Assembly (NCBI GenBank): GCA_009746045.1
Contig: RPFO01000050.1
Span: 838,349 to 889,450 of the forward strand
Source: Mesostigma viride
Taxonomy: Eukaryota > Streptophyta > Mesostigmatophyceae > Mesostigmatales > Mesostigmataceae
Length of the DNA: 51,102 bases
Reading direction: 5' to 3'
Shown here: positions 1 to 20,341 of the stretch, piece by piece
Position numbering within the stretch: the first letter of the stretch is position 1
Layout of the letters: each line of letters opens with the position of its first letter
The notes under the pieces: generated by a model
The model's database searches: none
What the model saw: only the letters and a program-made list of their open reading frames with translations
What the model was told of the DNA's origin: nothing
Translations under genes and position numbers: made by a program

Positions 1-474
1 CATGTTGTCGTTAAAACGAAACTCCAAGTGCCCCTGCTCACAATGCCATAAGACCTGCCGGCTGCCTTTTGAATGACCGCCTCCAGCCCTTGCTCAAGTT
101 CAGTGGTTTCTGCCCCATGCCATGCCGTGCTATGCAAGTCACAGGAACTTGGCGGTGCAAATGAGCCATCTACAAGGCATATAAGCTACACGCATGTTTA
201 TATTGATAGCCCCCCCTAGCCGCCCCCTACGGCTATGCAAGGCAAACCCCTCACGGTTGGGTTGTGACAACGTTGCCCCTCCTTCCCTTCCGCTCCTGGG
301 GCGCGTAATCCATCAGATGAACTTGATTACTAATTATCACCTTTTCATGGTCATTTCTGATCCTTTTTATTTTGAGTATCTCTGTGTGCATGGGGTAACT
401 ACGGCCACAGCCTCTTCATCAGTTCCCCCTCGCATGGCGCTTGTGCGGACGCCAGTCACAGCGTCCCCCCCCAC

Positions 475-3400
475 CTTGAAGAGGCCGTCCAGCGACGACG
501 TCACTGCGATGTGCTCCTGCGGGTGGTAGCTGAGGCCTGTCACGGGCGCCCTGGGGACAAGAACATTAAAGAAAAGAGGTGGTGGTGGTGGTGGTGGGGG
601 TCAGGGGGTTCAGAGGGCAGGATACAGAAGACCACGAATACTAGGGAAAACAAAAGTAATGATACTACTAGATCAGAGGAAAGATAAAATTGATGATAGT
701 TATTAAGTGATGGTACAACTAGATATAGTAATACACTACTAAATGATTAGATATGAAATATATAAATAATAATAAATGGTAAGCACTCCGCGTTCCCTAA
801 TACCTTGTCCTGCTGCGGGAGGACAGTAGCAGCCCGCTGGAACGTGCAAGCTATAGTATTTCTACTAGCAGTGAAATAGTTAGGTAAATACTACTACTAT
901 AATATTTCTACTAGCAGTGAAATAGTTAGGTTAATACTACTACTATCATATTTCCACTAGCAGTGAAATAGTTTGGTAAATACTACTACTATAATATTTC
1001 TACCAGCAGTGAAATAGTTTGGCAAATAATACTACTATAATATTTCTACTAACAGTAATAAAATTCAGTGTACACGGGCAGGTGTCGCCACCAGTGGTGA
1101 TACACAATACACACCAACCTGTGCCGCAGCAAACAGTCACGGGAGGTGGCTTCCCCAAATACCATCACCCCCGCTCCCCCCCCCCCTCGTCAACGCCGAG
1201 ATCGGGCAGGGGCCACTTGAAGTGTAGACGCTACTGGCTAGTGGCTACTATCACTCGCCACCTGCAATCGTCACGCGCGCTCACTTGTTGATACACGTAT
1301 AGGTCTATACGTCTACAGGTATATAGGTATATAGGTATGTAGGTCTACAGGTATATAGGTATATAGGTCTACAGGTCTACAGGATACATACTTGTGCGGC
1401 CCATCCACGCGCGTGTTTAGCTCAAAGTCCACCACGTTCGGCGCGCTGCGGCCCCAGAACTTGAGACACGCCAGCTCCGACACAACCTGACCCGCGCCCT
1501 TGACAGCCGCACCGCCGTTGCCGGCTGGTGCGCTGGCGTAACTGTTGCCTGCTGCGGCTGCGGCGACGGCATTAGGCTCCTCCATGGGCCTAACGTCAAC
1601 GGTGACAAGGGCGTCCCCGTCGGCGCTGAAGGCGACCAGCGCGATGTGGGCCTGTGGGTGGCGGGTGGCGGGTGGCGGGTGGTGGGTGGGAGGTGGAAAG
1701 TAATATAAACATAATAAACAAAACTAATAAATTAAAAAAGGGTGGGACTTCAAGAGTTTAGACGCAAATTGCACCCAAAGCTTAGACCCACCAGAGAGGT
1801 GGCAAGTGCTGTAAAATAACGACGACAAACAAGGGTGAGACTTCAATAGTTTAGCCGCAAGTTGAGTGGGGGATGGCAGTGACTGGGTGCACAGTGTTGG
1901 GTGGCGGGTAATGGTAATTGTAGGCAGGAAGGATGGGGGCCTGTGGGCGACAGGTAGATGTGTCATAGGTACAGAATGTGATCAAAAGCACAGCAGCAAG
2001 TGCTAGGTGCACAGGAAAATCACAGCTCACAGAAAGATTTATCAATCCACCACCAGTGCACACTATATCAGGAGGTACATTTAAAACTCGATACATGAAA
2101 ATTGAAGGCGCAAAGCGCGAATGCTCACCTGGCTGCGCGGCACCGAGGAGTCTGCGGTCAGAGCAGCAGTCGCGTTGGCCCCGTTGGCCCCCATTCGACC
2201 CGTCAGCCCCTCGGTGGTGAGGGAGACCAAGTTGCGGGGGGCCACCTCCACCTGCCGAGGGTTCAGCATGCAGCCCATGCGTGACATCGCAAGGGATGGA
2301 GAGTGAATTTTCCACCAAGCGGGAGATGCAGGTCGCGTTGCATGTACATGCGATGGTGGCATGGCATCATGGCAGAATGGCGATCGGGAGTGCAAGCAGA
2401 AGGGAAATGTGCCATTGCTTTTATCGAAAACATATTCGTAGAAGTTGAAGGACTACCATCAGTTGAGCGTAGACTTTGCACGCTTAATCCCATGAATGCC
2501 AACTACCCCCAAGCACGAATACTGAAGTCTGTGAAGGCCAACTACCCGCAAGCAGTAATACAAAGGGCAGCCCGAGTAAGTAGGGGATGCCCAAGTTTCC
2601 GTGCAGCATCCCTATGGCTACCGTGCCTATGGCTGAGTCTGAACACTTCGTCTCCGTATCACCTATGGCTTAGTGTCCGTGAGGGGATGCCCACGTTTGT
2701 GCCCAAGTTCCATGCCCAAGCTTGTGCCCAAGTTGTGTACAGCGCAGCTGCAAGACCCGCGGACACGGGGAAAAGTATCCTCTGCTCGTCGAGTCTTTAC
2801 GGGATGCCTCCTACACGGGCCCCACGAATAAATGGAGCCCGGTGACAGAATTAGGTAGTCCACATTGCACCAGGTACGGCATTGCCACTGCAAAAACCAT
2901 AGCACTGCATTGATAGCCCACAAGAAGTAACCTCCTAACACGCCAGAGGTGGCATGGATGACGCAGTAGGTCTCATTGCCGTGATAACCCAGGAAAATTA
3001 GTATCCTTATAGTGTCCTCATAGTGACCTAGGAACCTGCATCCCTCCCTCCCTCCCAGAGGCCTCACTTCTGATCGATTAGTGTTGCTTTCGATTGTGAC
3101 CAATGCAGGCACAAACGCAAGACCACATAGCGGTCACACGCGCCTCACCTCCCACTCGTGGCTACGCAAACCGCATGGCTACGGAAACATAGCAACAATA
3201 CCGAGGAGCGTGGCATCGCTACAGTCACCCTCCATCAAGCCGATCACCCCATCCTCATCACTCGCCCTCCATCAACCCCCCTTATGGTAGTAGCCCTCAC
3301 GTGGCTACTAACACATAACCACCCCAGCATCAATGCCACCCAGCCGCCCCACCTCGCATGTGAGGAGCCCTCACGCGGGTACTGACACACAACGACGATG

Positions 3401-6400
3401 TAAAGTGACCAGAGAACACAGCATCAACCCCACACAGACGCCTGACCTCGCCCACGTGGCTACCAGCTTAGAACCACCTTAGTATGGGCAGAGAACCCTG
3501 CGCCGACCAGAGAACCAAGCAGTGACCCAAAACCCGGCCCGCCTCACCTCGCACACGTGGCTATTAAAATATAAGCATCAAAATATAACCAGAGAACCCT
3601 GCGCCGACCAGAGAACCAAGAAGCATCATGCCGCCCGGCCTCCTCACCTCCCACACGTGGCGGTCGGCGCCGGCATCGTAGAACTGGATCGTGTTGGCAG
3701 AGGTGGCCAACGCAAGAAGCTGACTGCGCGGCTCCACCAGCAGCATGTCCCTAGCGAGAGGCAGTGAGGGGTGCTGCCACGCGGGCTGCGCAGGGGCCAG
3801 GGGCCATGGTGGTGGTCCAGACAGTCCAATGACATCGTCAGCATACCATCTTGAAATATCCAGTTCAGCATCGCCAGTGCTCAACGATCATTCATTCTCA
3901 AAACGAATCATGAACAGAGTCCAGAGGTTTGGAAATCCTGCTTCCCTCATCGTACGTGGATAGTTGGGTGTGGGTTTTAGGCAGGCATGCACCCACTGAC
4001 TGACGGGTCACGTACCACACAGGCATGGACTAATTTGATGATGTTTCGACGTTTGGATGATCACGCACTGTAATGTGACGCATTGTAATGTGACCAATCA
4101 TGCACGAACTGCGTTGATCCGTTTGAGGAACAGACACCATCGTGTTCGTGCCTTCTATCAAACCTCGCCACGTTCGTGTCTTTTACCAAACTTCATCATG
4201 TTCGTGTCTTTAATCACACTTCTTGCAACAGCAATCTAAGTAGAATGTATTTCGGCAACTCTAGCACGCTGGCGCTATGGGATGCGATGATGGAGCAATC
4301 GAATGCGATGATATGAGTACTACATACGTGGAAGTACTACTTTCTCATACTGCTGACATACATATCAATACTGCTCTCGCGTGGTAATCATTTCCTTGAC
4401 CACACGGCCCACTCACCATGATGCCGTGGATGGCACGGTGCACGCCCATGGTCGCGATGTTCACCAGCAGCAGGCGGTTTTCGTCCAGCGCCAGAATAAA
4501 CTCGGACGGATCGCGCGTGGCAGAAATCGCCAGGATGGGCGCGCCCAGACGCGGCAGGAAGTTCTTGGCGTTGCTCTGCAGCTGCCAGATGACGAGCACT
4601 GCCTCCTCGCCACCTGACAGGCGGTGGAGGGGAGGCCGAGAGCCAAGTCAGGCAAGAAGGCAACACAAGGGGGGAGGGGAGGGAACGATGCAGGCAAGCA
4701 GGCGAGAAAGGCAAAGGGTTTAGGCAGGCAATGGCAATGCAGGCGATCGTGTGGGGAAGGCGAGGAGGCAGGCGGGGCAATTAGGGCGGCAGCAAGAACC
4801 CTAGGCAGGCGAGAAGGCGGTGAGTGAACGTGTTTGCCACGAAAAAGATTTCCACGATCGCTGAGCTATAGAGAACTTCAAGAAAAAATGCAACCAAACT
4901 AAACCTCCCGCAACGTGGAACCCTGACCTGCCACACCGCACTGTTTCCATCCACACCAGCACGAGGGATAAGAAAACCCAACATCAACCAAACAACAGGA
5001 AAACATCCTTACAAGGCACAAACACCACATGGCAATGCTTCTTCCCCATCACAGAAGCAAAAACAGCAAAACGACAATCTCCTCCACAAACAAACCCAAG
5101 TGAGGGGGGAAATCAACAAATGTGTAAGCACCCACCCCTACCCACCCCTACCCACCCCTACCCACCCCTACCCACCCCTACCCACCCCTACCCACCCCTA
5201 CCCACCCCTACCCACCCCTACCCACCCCTACCCACCCCTACCCACCCCTACCCACCCCTACCCACCCCTACCCACCCCTACCCACCCCTACCCACCCCTA
5301 CCCACCCCTACCCACCCCTACCCACCCCTACCCACCCCTACCCACCCCTACCAACACATGCACACGCAAACTCAACAGGGCAAATTCAGTCAACAGCTCT
5401 GGTAGCACATTCACCACTCTCAAGAGCACACTCACCGGACAGCAGGTACTCCCCGTCCGCGCTAAACACCACCGCGTTGACCCGCTGCGCGTGCCAGTGC
5501 AAGACCGTGAACACCTTCCCCCGCGCGCTAGCCGACGTCACGCCCGCGTCCCCCCCTGAGGCCGCCGTGGGCCCCACCCCGCCATCCGCTTGCCTCGCCG
5601 ACCTTCCACCCCCACCATCCTCATCCGAGTCATCCTCATCGTCGTCATCATCATCATCATGGTCGCTGACGTCATCCATGTCATCACCCACATGGCCATC
5701 CGCGCCGCGCCAGCCCTCAGTAGCGCGTGCGCCAGTAGCCAGCAGGCCCGTGGGCACGTGAGCATCGGCGGCCGCGCCCCCCCCCTTACGGGCGGCGTGC
5801 GACGGCTGTCGGGGGACCATGTTGGCGGCAAAGTCGCGCCAGAGCACGATGCGGCCGGTCACGTCACCGATGGCCGCGTAGCGCTCGTTGGGGTCGATCG
5901 CCATGCACGTGTACGGCTGGAGGGATGAAGGCAATGAAGTGAAAAGAAGGAGAATCAGAACATACATGGAGTGAAAAGGAAGAGAATCAGAACATACATG
6001 GGGTGAAAAGGAAGAGAATCAGAACATACATGGGGTGAAAAGGAGGAGAATCAGAACATACATGGAGTGAAAAGGAAGAGAATCAGAACATATATGGAGT
6101 GAAAAGGAGGAGAATCAGAACATGTATGGAGTGAAAAGGAAGAGAATCAGAACATACATGGGGTGAAAAGGAAGAGAATCAGAACATACATGGAGTGAAA
6201 AGGAAGAGAATCAGAACATGTATGAAGGGAAAAGGAAGAGAATCAGAACATGTATGGAGTGAAAAGGAGGAGAATCAGAACATGTATGGAGTGAAAAGGA
6301 AGAGAATCAGAACATATATGAAGTGAAAAGGAAGAGAATCAGAACATACATGGAGTGAAAAGGAGGAGAATCAGAACATGTATGGAGTGAAAAGGAAGAG

Positions 6401-9400
6401 AATCAGAACATGTATGGAGTGAAAAGGAGGAGAATCAGAACATACATGGAGTGAAAAGGAAGAGAATCAGAACATGTATGGAGTGAAAAGCAAGAGAATC
6501 AGAACATACATGGGGTGAAAAGGAGGAGAATCAGAACATATATGGAGTGAAAAGGAAGAGAATCAGAACATACATGGAGTGAAAAGGAGGAGAATCAGAA
6601 CATGTATGGAGTGAAAAGGAAGAGAATCAGAACATACATGGAGTGAAAAGGAGGAGTATCAGAACACATATGGAGGGAAAAGGAAGAGAATCAGAACATA
6701 TATGGAGTGAAAAGGAGGAGAATCAGAACATATTGAAGGGAAAAGGAAGAGAATCAGAACATATATGGAGTGAAAAGGAGGAGTATCAGAACATATATGG
6801 AGGGAAAAGGAGGAGAATCAGAACATGTATGGAGTGAAAAGGAAGAGAATCAGAACATATATGGGGTGAAAAGGAGGAGAATCAGAACATGTATGGAGTG
6901 AAAAGGAGGAGAATCAGAACATACATGGAGTGAAAAGGAGGAGAATCAGAACATACATGGAGTGAAAAGGAAGAGAATCAGAACATATATGGAGCGAAAA
7001 GGAAGAGAATCAGAACATACATGGAGTGAAAAGGAAGAGAATCAGAACATACATGGAGTGAAAAGGAAGAGAATCAGAACATACATGGAGTGAAAAGGAA
7101 GAGAATCAGAACATATATGGAGTGAAAAGGAGGAGAATCAGAACATATATGGAGTGAAAAGGAAGAGAATCAGAACATATATGGAGTGAAAAGGAGGAGT
7201 ATCAGAACATATATGAAGTGAAAAGGAAGAGAATCAGAACATACATGGAGCGAAAAGGAAGAGAATCAGAACATATATGGCTGGCAGGAGGGCTGGCAGG
7301 AGGGCTGGCAGGAGGGCTGGCAGGAGGGCTGGCAGGAGGGCTGGCAGGAGGACAATTTAGGGGGATTAAGCGAGAGAATGAGCACTTGATCAGGTGTATG
7401 GCTGCCAGAATAAAGCACCTTAGGCACAAGAGAGAGAAAAAAGAGCAGGGTACAGGAAACGAGGCGCAAAGTGAGGGTCCGAGCCGGTGTGTGGTGCCCA
7501 GGGAAAATGTCAAAGCAAAAGAAAAGCACAGTAGCCGGTGTCTGCCGCCAGGAGAGAAACAAAGGCAAAAAGAGAGGGAGCGACTTGTACTGCTGCAAAG
7601 AGGCCTTAGACAATATGGGCCCGAAAAATCAGGAGGAGTAAGACAAAGGGCTGAAAGGAGATTTAAAAAAACGACAAGTTACAAAAAAGTTCCTGTATTG
7701 GACAACAGGGGGAGCCAGCAGGTGCCCACCAATGCGCAGCCAACCAAACCCCAACTTGCTTGGGCCTTGGCTGCCGCTCGTTTGCACATATAAGACAATA
7801 CTTCTATTCGTCTAAGACACAACAACAGAACATGTTGACACCCCGCATCATGCACCGATTCGTGTCCATCCCATTGTGTGCACTCTCTGTGTCATGGCCA
7901 CTTTCACATGGCTCAACTCGACATCTACCTCCATGCCTGCCCCAAGCTCTCCGTGTGTACGAGGGTCAATGGCACACGCCATCCTCTGCCATCCTCTGTG
8001 TCAATGTCACACGCCTCTTGTGCCTGCCCGTGCATTGCCCCTCATCTTGTGCACCTTGTCATCTAGTTGCCTCTGTCACTGCCCCCTCACCTTGTGCACT
8101 TTAACACTTCCTGCCTGGCACCCGCATTGGTGCGTGCGACTGTTCCTCTCACCTTGTGCGGCAGCGAGGCTTCCCGCTGGCCGTCCAGCGAGTAGATCGA
8201 GGCCACACGGTGGTGGAACGTGCCGATGTAATGCCGGCTGCCGGCACCCAGCTGCAACGGGCAGTTCCTCTGCTTCACCAGCGCGTGAAGAACACGGGCA
8301 CAAAACAAGCCATGTGAGAAGCACGGCAAAGCAGGGGCAGAACGATGTCAGAGATGTGGGCGTGAACTACTGCGGGCAACTCCTCTGCGTGGGTTGTGGC
8401 AAAGTGGGCATGTTTGAACGCCCTCACCATGACTACCGACAACTTGGCCGCACGAGGTCAGGCTGAGCGACGCCGTACACGGCGGTGACACATACCATAT
8501 AGGACACACATACAGGACATACATACACACCACATACAGGACATACATACACAACACATACAGGACATACATACACACCACATACAGGACATACATACAC
8601 AACACATACAGGACATACATACACAACACATACAGGACATACATACACAACACATACAGGAAATACATACACAACACATACAGGAAATACATACACAACA
8701 CATACAGGACACCCACCCACAACACGATGAGTGAAACCACGCACCTTGGACACCAGCGCTTTGGCCGCGCGCGTCGTCAGGTTGAGCGACAGCACAGTGG
8801 CGGTGCCAAACTCGCCGCGCGCGAGAAGCAGCAGGGAGCCCTGCTGGGGGCCCTCTGACGGCACGTGCTGCGAGGAGGCGAGCGTCCCAAGGACAGGCGC
8901 GTGTGTGCGTGGACGCAGACTTGATCAATATACTTGGAAAAATCCCGTTATTTACGTACACATTTCTAGGCTACCTCTTTTGCACAAAGGCTGCACTGGC
9001 AAGCCAGATCGGGAAAGCAGGCAAATGGGTATCCTGCTTGGCACTAGTTGCCGCCTTGGACAAAACAAAGCAGAGCAGAACCATACTTGGGGCCAGTATT
9101 ATAGTCGTTGGACACTATAGTCGTTGGACACTACAGTCACTGGACACCATAGTCATCTGACACATATCTCCCCAGGCCACTGCAAGTGCTGCAACACGTT
9201 AACCATGTGCTAATGTGTAATGTGCTGCAACACATTCGCAGTCCACCGCACACACCTGAAAAAGGTGCCTTGCAAAAGCGCCGCTCCTCACCCCTACCTC
9301 CCTCCCCCTACCCTTTCCGTTTGCAACGGCAAGCATTGCCACCTGCCCAAGGCACAGGTGCCTCTACCCGCTACCGCCAACCGTCGCATCCTGGACCCCC

Positions 9401-10231
9401 AGAAAATTGTTGAACTTTGTAAAACGGTCGGGCAATTTTCAAGTCCAGGGTGATGTGCGGCAGGAAGCAGAAACAATACAAACCAGATCCTGGTAGCGCC
9501 GTAGTGCACCTCTTGACTCGCAAATTCCTAGTAGCGCATTCGTGCGGCTCTACCCTCTCGCGTGAAATAGACTGGTAGATAGTCCATTACACTTCTCACA
9601 CGAGAAAGGCCATCCTGCAACCACGGCAGCAAGACCTAGGTGTTACACACTTCAACAGTAGCCCCCCAAATTCTTGTTTATTTCTTTCCGGGGTCACTGC
9701 GAATTCTGCTCTATCAACCACACAGGCAAATACATTATCCTTCCATCAGTCTTCCTTGCCCTCTCCACCTACTGCCGTCCTGCAGTCCAAGAACTGCCTT
9801 TTGCCTATATCCCCCCAGGAAACCATCAACGCTGCACCTCCGCATCTCAAATCCGCCCTCCCGCCATGCCCGCCCTCACATCTTTCCAACCCAACGCCTT
9901 CACAATGAACCCCCCCCCTTCTCCTTCCCCCCCTCCCCTCACCATGCCCTCGAGTGCCCCCCCCTGGTAGAGCGTCTCCAGATGCACCCCACTGGCCACG
10001 TCCCACGCGCGCACGCTGCCGTCCAACGAGCAGGAGAAGAGCTGGGGGGGGTTGGGGGGTGGGGAAATGGGGTGGGTTAATGAGGTGGGGAGGTGGACGC
10101 AGACGTGGAGGTGTGGGTGTGGGTGTGGGTGGGTGTGGGTCGGGGTGTGGGTGGAGGTGGAGGTGTAGGGGGGGAAGGCAAGAACACGTCAACCACAGCA
10201 CCTCCGATTGTTGGGGTGTAGTTATGGGTGC

Positions 10232-10278
<47 letters not shown>

Positions 10279-11903
10279 GTGTGTGTGTGCGTGTGGGGGG
10301 GGAGAGGGGGGGGGGCGCGGGGGGGGGGCTGGCGTCGTGGGGGTGGGGGTGGGAGGGGAGGAAGCAAATAACATGGAATGACTATGATACTGCATGCGGA
10401 AGGATATGCATGAGTGGTGTTGGTGCCAAGGGCACGCCACGTGGGAAGCCGGGCAAAAAGTTACAGGCAAACTGCACAGGATCACCAAAACCTGTGTGTG
10501 GTAGTAAAGCAAAATTGTGATACTAGTATCAATAATGGTAAAGTATATCAACAACAAGTTTAAAAGTAATATAGTCACCCACATACAGCCAAGTACTTCT
10601 GCATTGCTGCTTGTATGAACAGAACGAAGTCGTCAGCGGAGCACCTTTGCTTAGGATTTAAGGTTTAGGGTTTATCTCTCCTTTACAGGCATCAGGAAGG
10701 CAAAACAGCTGTAGAGAAAGTAACGTGAATAGCAGAGGGAACAGGGGGGGAACAGGGGGGGAACAGGGGGGGAACAGAAGGGGAATGGGGACAAGCTAGC
10801 AAGGTTGATTAGGAGTGGGGGGGGCGGGGTCGCCAGGGGGGATGGAGAACGCATGCATAGGTCTCCACAGGAAAAGGCAGAGGAAACGACCACTGCGGCT
10901 TCACAAGGCGCCCCATCGCGTTGCAAAGGAGACATTCACCGATGAACCAGATACCATCACGGCATTACATTGGCACCATCATGAATAACCTATTAATGCG
11001 CGTCACGTGGGCATAAGTCCTAAGTGGGATGGGAACCCCATGATGCGGTGGATATCCAGAAAAAGGACAGGAGCATGAGTAGCACGTGAAATAGCTCCCA
11101 CGACAGAAGAGAGCAAACCACGCTGGCCAAGCAACTTTATTTTTCCCTTTTTGCCCATTTTGTCAGCAATACCCTTTGGTAGCAACCTACCTGAGTGGCA
11201 TTCAGCGGGTTCAATGCGATGCCTGTCACGCGTCCTGTGTGGCCCTCCAGCTGGCACACCTGTTCGACACGTGGACATGACGAGGCATGAGTCAGTGACC
11301 GGGTCACCCACGCGACGGACGGTAGGGCAAGCATAGGTGTTGTCTCATTGACACGTGCACAAGTAGGTGTGCCACCACTTTGCGTCCACCACTAAACCCA
11401 AGTGGCGGCCTGGTCGGTGCAGGCACAGCGAGCCCAAGAGGGCTGACGCGCAATTACAAAGCACGGCCGCTCTAGAGAGCATAGACGGAACGCGTCTCGC
11501 ATATCATGTATGAACTTTCTAACGTCATCGACCGCATTGAACGTACAAGCTCGCCGGTAGCGAGGCTCAAAATCCTCACGCTGCTCCCCGAGCATGTGCA
11601 TAGCAACTTTCCGTCGGGGGTGCCGATGGGAGCTATGCTCGAGCTAATCTGCCCCCCCGCCACCACCACCCCGGGTGTCTCAACATCTGCCGCATCCTCT
11701 CCCTCTTCACGCCCACCCTGTACAGCCGCATCATCATCTCTAGCTTCCACCATTGTAGCCCCGCGTTGCTTAACTTTCCGGGATGACTTACGGACAGTCG
11801 GGGGAGCCTCTACCAGCTCCGTTTCTACATTTTCTATGGCCTCGGCTGCCGACGCCGACTTGGTATTGGCAGCACGGGAGGGTTTATGTCGCGTTTCCAC
11901 CAT
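475..11903 (-). CDS. WDR75: WDR75/UTP17 (Nan1)-like WD40 protein, C-terminus off the window
   Basis: Exons on the minus strand: 11903-11547, 11259-11191, 10041-9943, 8867-8745, 8269-8153 (or from 8251), 5916-5436, 4613-4417, 3785-3648, 2251-2129, 1651-1392 and 550-475. All have GT-AG borders and matching phases, giving 680 codons with no stop. Family signatures in order are LEGHTGRVTGIALNP, LFSCSLDGSVRAWDV, YTCMAIDPNERYAAIGD, VLHWHAQRVNAVVFS, LLSGGEEAVLVIWQ, NFLPRLGAPILAIS and VEVAPRNLVS. In animals and yeast this protein belongs to the t-UTP subcomplex of the small-subunit processome, which supports rDNA transcription and 18S pre-rRNA processing in the nucleolus (family knowledge). The N-terminus carries a basic, low-complexity extension of about 90 residues. 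Exon 6 has an acidic Asp-rich insertion between two WD strands. The start is the only ATG upstream of the first WD repeat in the open frame. The last seen exon ends inside a WD repeat (SLDGLFK), so later repeats and the C-terminal domain lie to the left of the window. The exon 5 acceptor is ambiguous by 18 nt. Confidence 0.86.
856..1060. repeat. 46-bp minisatellite, about 4.5 copies
   Basis: The phrase TAGCAGTGAAATAG recurs every 46 bp (866, 912, 958, 1004, with a decayed copy at 1050). The array is AT-rich and lies in the WDR75 intron between exons 1651-1392 and 550-475. The rest of that intron (551-855) holds a GGT-rich patch and AT-rich DNA with nothing recognisable. Confidence 0.85.
1301..1386. 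repeat. AGGTATAT / AGGTCTAC short tandem repeat
   Basis: Alternating 8-10 bp units (aggtatat, aggtctac) run up to the 5' splice site of WDR75 exon 10 at 1392. On the minus (transcribed) strand they follow directly after the donor GTATGTATCC and resemble it. Confidence 0.7.
3141..3663 (-). repeat. Degenerate ~100-bp tandem repeat containing copies of the exon 8 splice donor
   Basis: The plus-strand phrase CTCACCTCCCACACGTGGC spans the WDR75 exon 8 / intron border at 3648. Degenerate copies start near 3541, 3441, 3345 and 3141, so spacing is about 100 bp with one unit decayed. Each reads GAG|GTGAG-like on the minus strand. A second block, ACCCTGCGCCGACCAGAGAA, also repeats at 3491 and 3594. 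The remainder of this intron (2252-3140) shows only a short duplication near 2496 and 2538 (AACTACCC-CAAGCA). Confidence 0.75.
5127..5353. repeat. 10-bp minisatellite CCCACCCCTA, about 22 copies
   Basis: Nearly perfect CCCACCCCTA repeats lie in the WDR75 intron between exons 5916-5436 and 4613-4417. The gene is read from the minus strand, so the pre-mRNA carries (UAGGGGUGGG)n, which meets the G-tract rule for RNA quadruplexes. It resembles telomeric DNA but the unit is not TTTAGGG or TTAGGG. The same intron (4625-4830) has degenerate AGGCAGGCGAGAAGGC repeats. Confidence 0.95.
5935..7278. repeat. 32-bp minisatellite, about 41 copies
   Basis: The unit is GTGAAAAGGAAGAGAATC followed by AGAACATACATGGA, with transition variants (GGAGGAG, TATATG, TGTATG). 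It fills most of the WDR75 intron 5917-8152 and begins about 20 bp from the exon 6 acceptor. On the transcribed strand the unit is pyrimidine-rich (TTCTCTTCCTTTTCAC), like the real polypyrimidine tract next to it, and may have been seeded from it (inference). Open frames through it are repeat artefacts. Confidence 0.95.
7279..7352. repeat. 12-bp repeat CTGGCAGGAGGG, about 6 copies
   Basis: A perfect short array abuts the 32-bp minisatellite in the same WDR75 intron. From 7353 to about 8035 the intron shows no recognisable feature. Confidence 0.9.
8036..8165 (-). repeat. Copies of the exon 5 splice donor in the following intron
   Basis: WDR75 exon 5 ends CACAAG|GTGAGAGG on the minus strand (plus CCTCTCACCTTGTGCGG at 8145-8161). 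Downstream in the intron, plus CCCTCACCTTGTGCACTTT (8084-8102) and CCTCATCTTGTGCACCTTG (8040-8058) repeat the same junction at about 45-60 bp spacing. The first keeps a GT donor and the second has lost it. Confidence 0.7.
8505..8713. repeat. 24-bp minisatellite, about 8 copies
   Basis: The unit is CACATACAGGACATACATACACAA, found in the WDR75 intron between exon 4 (8867-8745) and exon 5. It is low complexity, and its Cys/Val-rich minus-strand frames are not genes. Confidence 0.93.
9098..9165. repeat. ~20-bp tandem repeat (TAGTCGTTGGACACTA)
   Basis: Four diverging copies of TAGTC-TTGGACACTA lie in the WDR75 intron 8868-9942. Nothing else recognisable was seen in that intron. Confidence 0.75.
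10080..10345. repeat. GT-rich tract with (TG)n microsatellite
   Basis: GTGGGTGTGGGT-type repeats (10095-10170) are followed by a TG dinucleotide run (about 10232-10290) and a G-rich block to 10345. They sit in the WDR75 intron 10042-11190, close behind the exon 3 acceptor. A second G-run repeat (AACAGGGGGGG, four copies) lies at 10738-10785. The rest of the intron, to 11190, is unremarkable. Confidence 0.9.
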
Positions 11904-12424
11904 TTGAGGCGTGCACGCTGCAAATACCCCTGAACGGCCACTGCCTACGGTGTCACCCAGGAATCGCTAGGCTGCTTAGGACACAGGAGCCCGTAATTGG
12001 CCATTAGAACGGGCCATTAGAACCTGTGCAAAAGCCGTCATAGCTGAGTTTTTGATGTTTCTCAATATCACGTCGGCACTTGGCTGCGTTGTGCGCGGAG
12101 CTGCACAGTGCAGCCGCTTCGGCGGACGTTACTATGCTGATTCTAGCACATGCACGCCCCTGGACAATAGCCATTTGGCAAATACCAATTGTCTTGCTAA
12201 TATTCATTTCTACTAACTGTGTCGTACTAGCTGGCACTTGGCAGCTAATTTCGCGGGAATGCCAGCAAACGTCTGCTCTGGCAAGTGGCAAAGGCCATCG
12301 GCCACCATGGGGAATTTTTGCCCTGAAATATTGCCACCGTCGACCGGGTAATGGCGAGCACCTGCTTTTCATTGCTTGGACGATTTTAATTTCTAGAGAG
12401 GGCAGGACATCGATACCAGCAAAA
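11904..12424. promoter_or_regulatory. Divergent promoter region of WDR75 and COQ5
   Basis: About 520 bp separate the two inferred start codons, which face away from each other, so this interval must hold both promoters and 5' leaders if the starts are right. No clear TATA box was identified. A short direct repeat, GGCCATTAGAAC, occurs twice near 11999 and 12013. Most of 12080-12424 is open in the COQ5 frame, so an upstream COQ5 start is possible. Confidence 0.55.
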
Positions 12425-20277
<7,853 letters not shown>

Positions 20278-20284
20278 TGAGTAC

Positions 20285-20341
20285 ATGGCCTCCAGATTAT
20301 TTTCCAGTTTTCTGGCCTGCGCTGTTTGTCTCATTGATTTA
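20285..20341. repeat. Dispersed ~55-bp repeat, copy 2
   Basis: CATGGCCTCCAGATT, then TTCTGGCCTGCGCT and TTGTCTCATTGAT, resemble the copies at 18911 and 32452. It begins within 10 bp of the COQ5 stop codon and so probably lies in the 3' UTR. Confidence 0.55.

Noticed and set aside
5127-5353. Interstitial telomere or chromosome end
   Set aside because: The unit is CCCACCCCTA, not the plant or algal CCCTAAA or CCCTAAAA, and the array is inside an intron.
5100-5760. Long Pro/Thr/Tyr-rich open frames on the plus strand
   Set aside because: They are created by the 10-bp array, whose unit cycles through frames without stops, and they run antisense to a well-supported WDR75 exon.
10655-10680. TTTAGGGTTTA telomere-like motif
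   Set aside because: Only one to two units, consistent with chance.
12080-12424. Longer COQ5 N-terminus starting at 12080
   Set aside because: The frame is open, but the encoded residues are hydrophobic and unlike a presequence. The ATG at 12425 begins a basic Ser/Ala-rich leader. It remains possible without 5'-end data.
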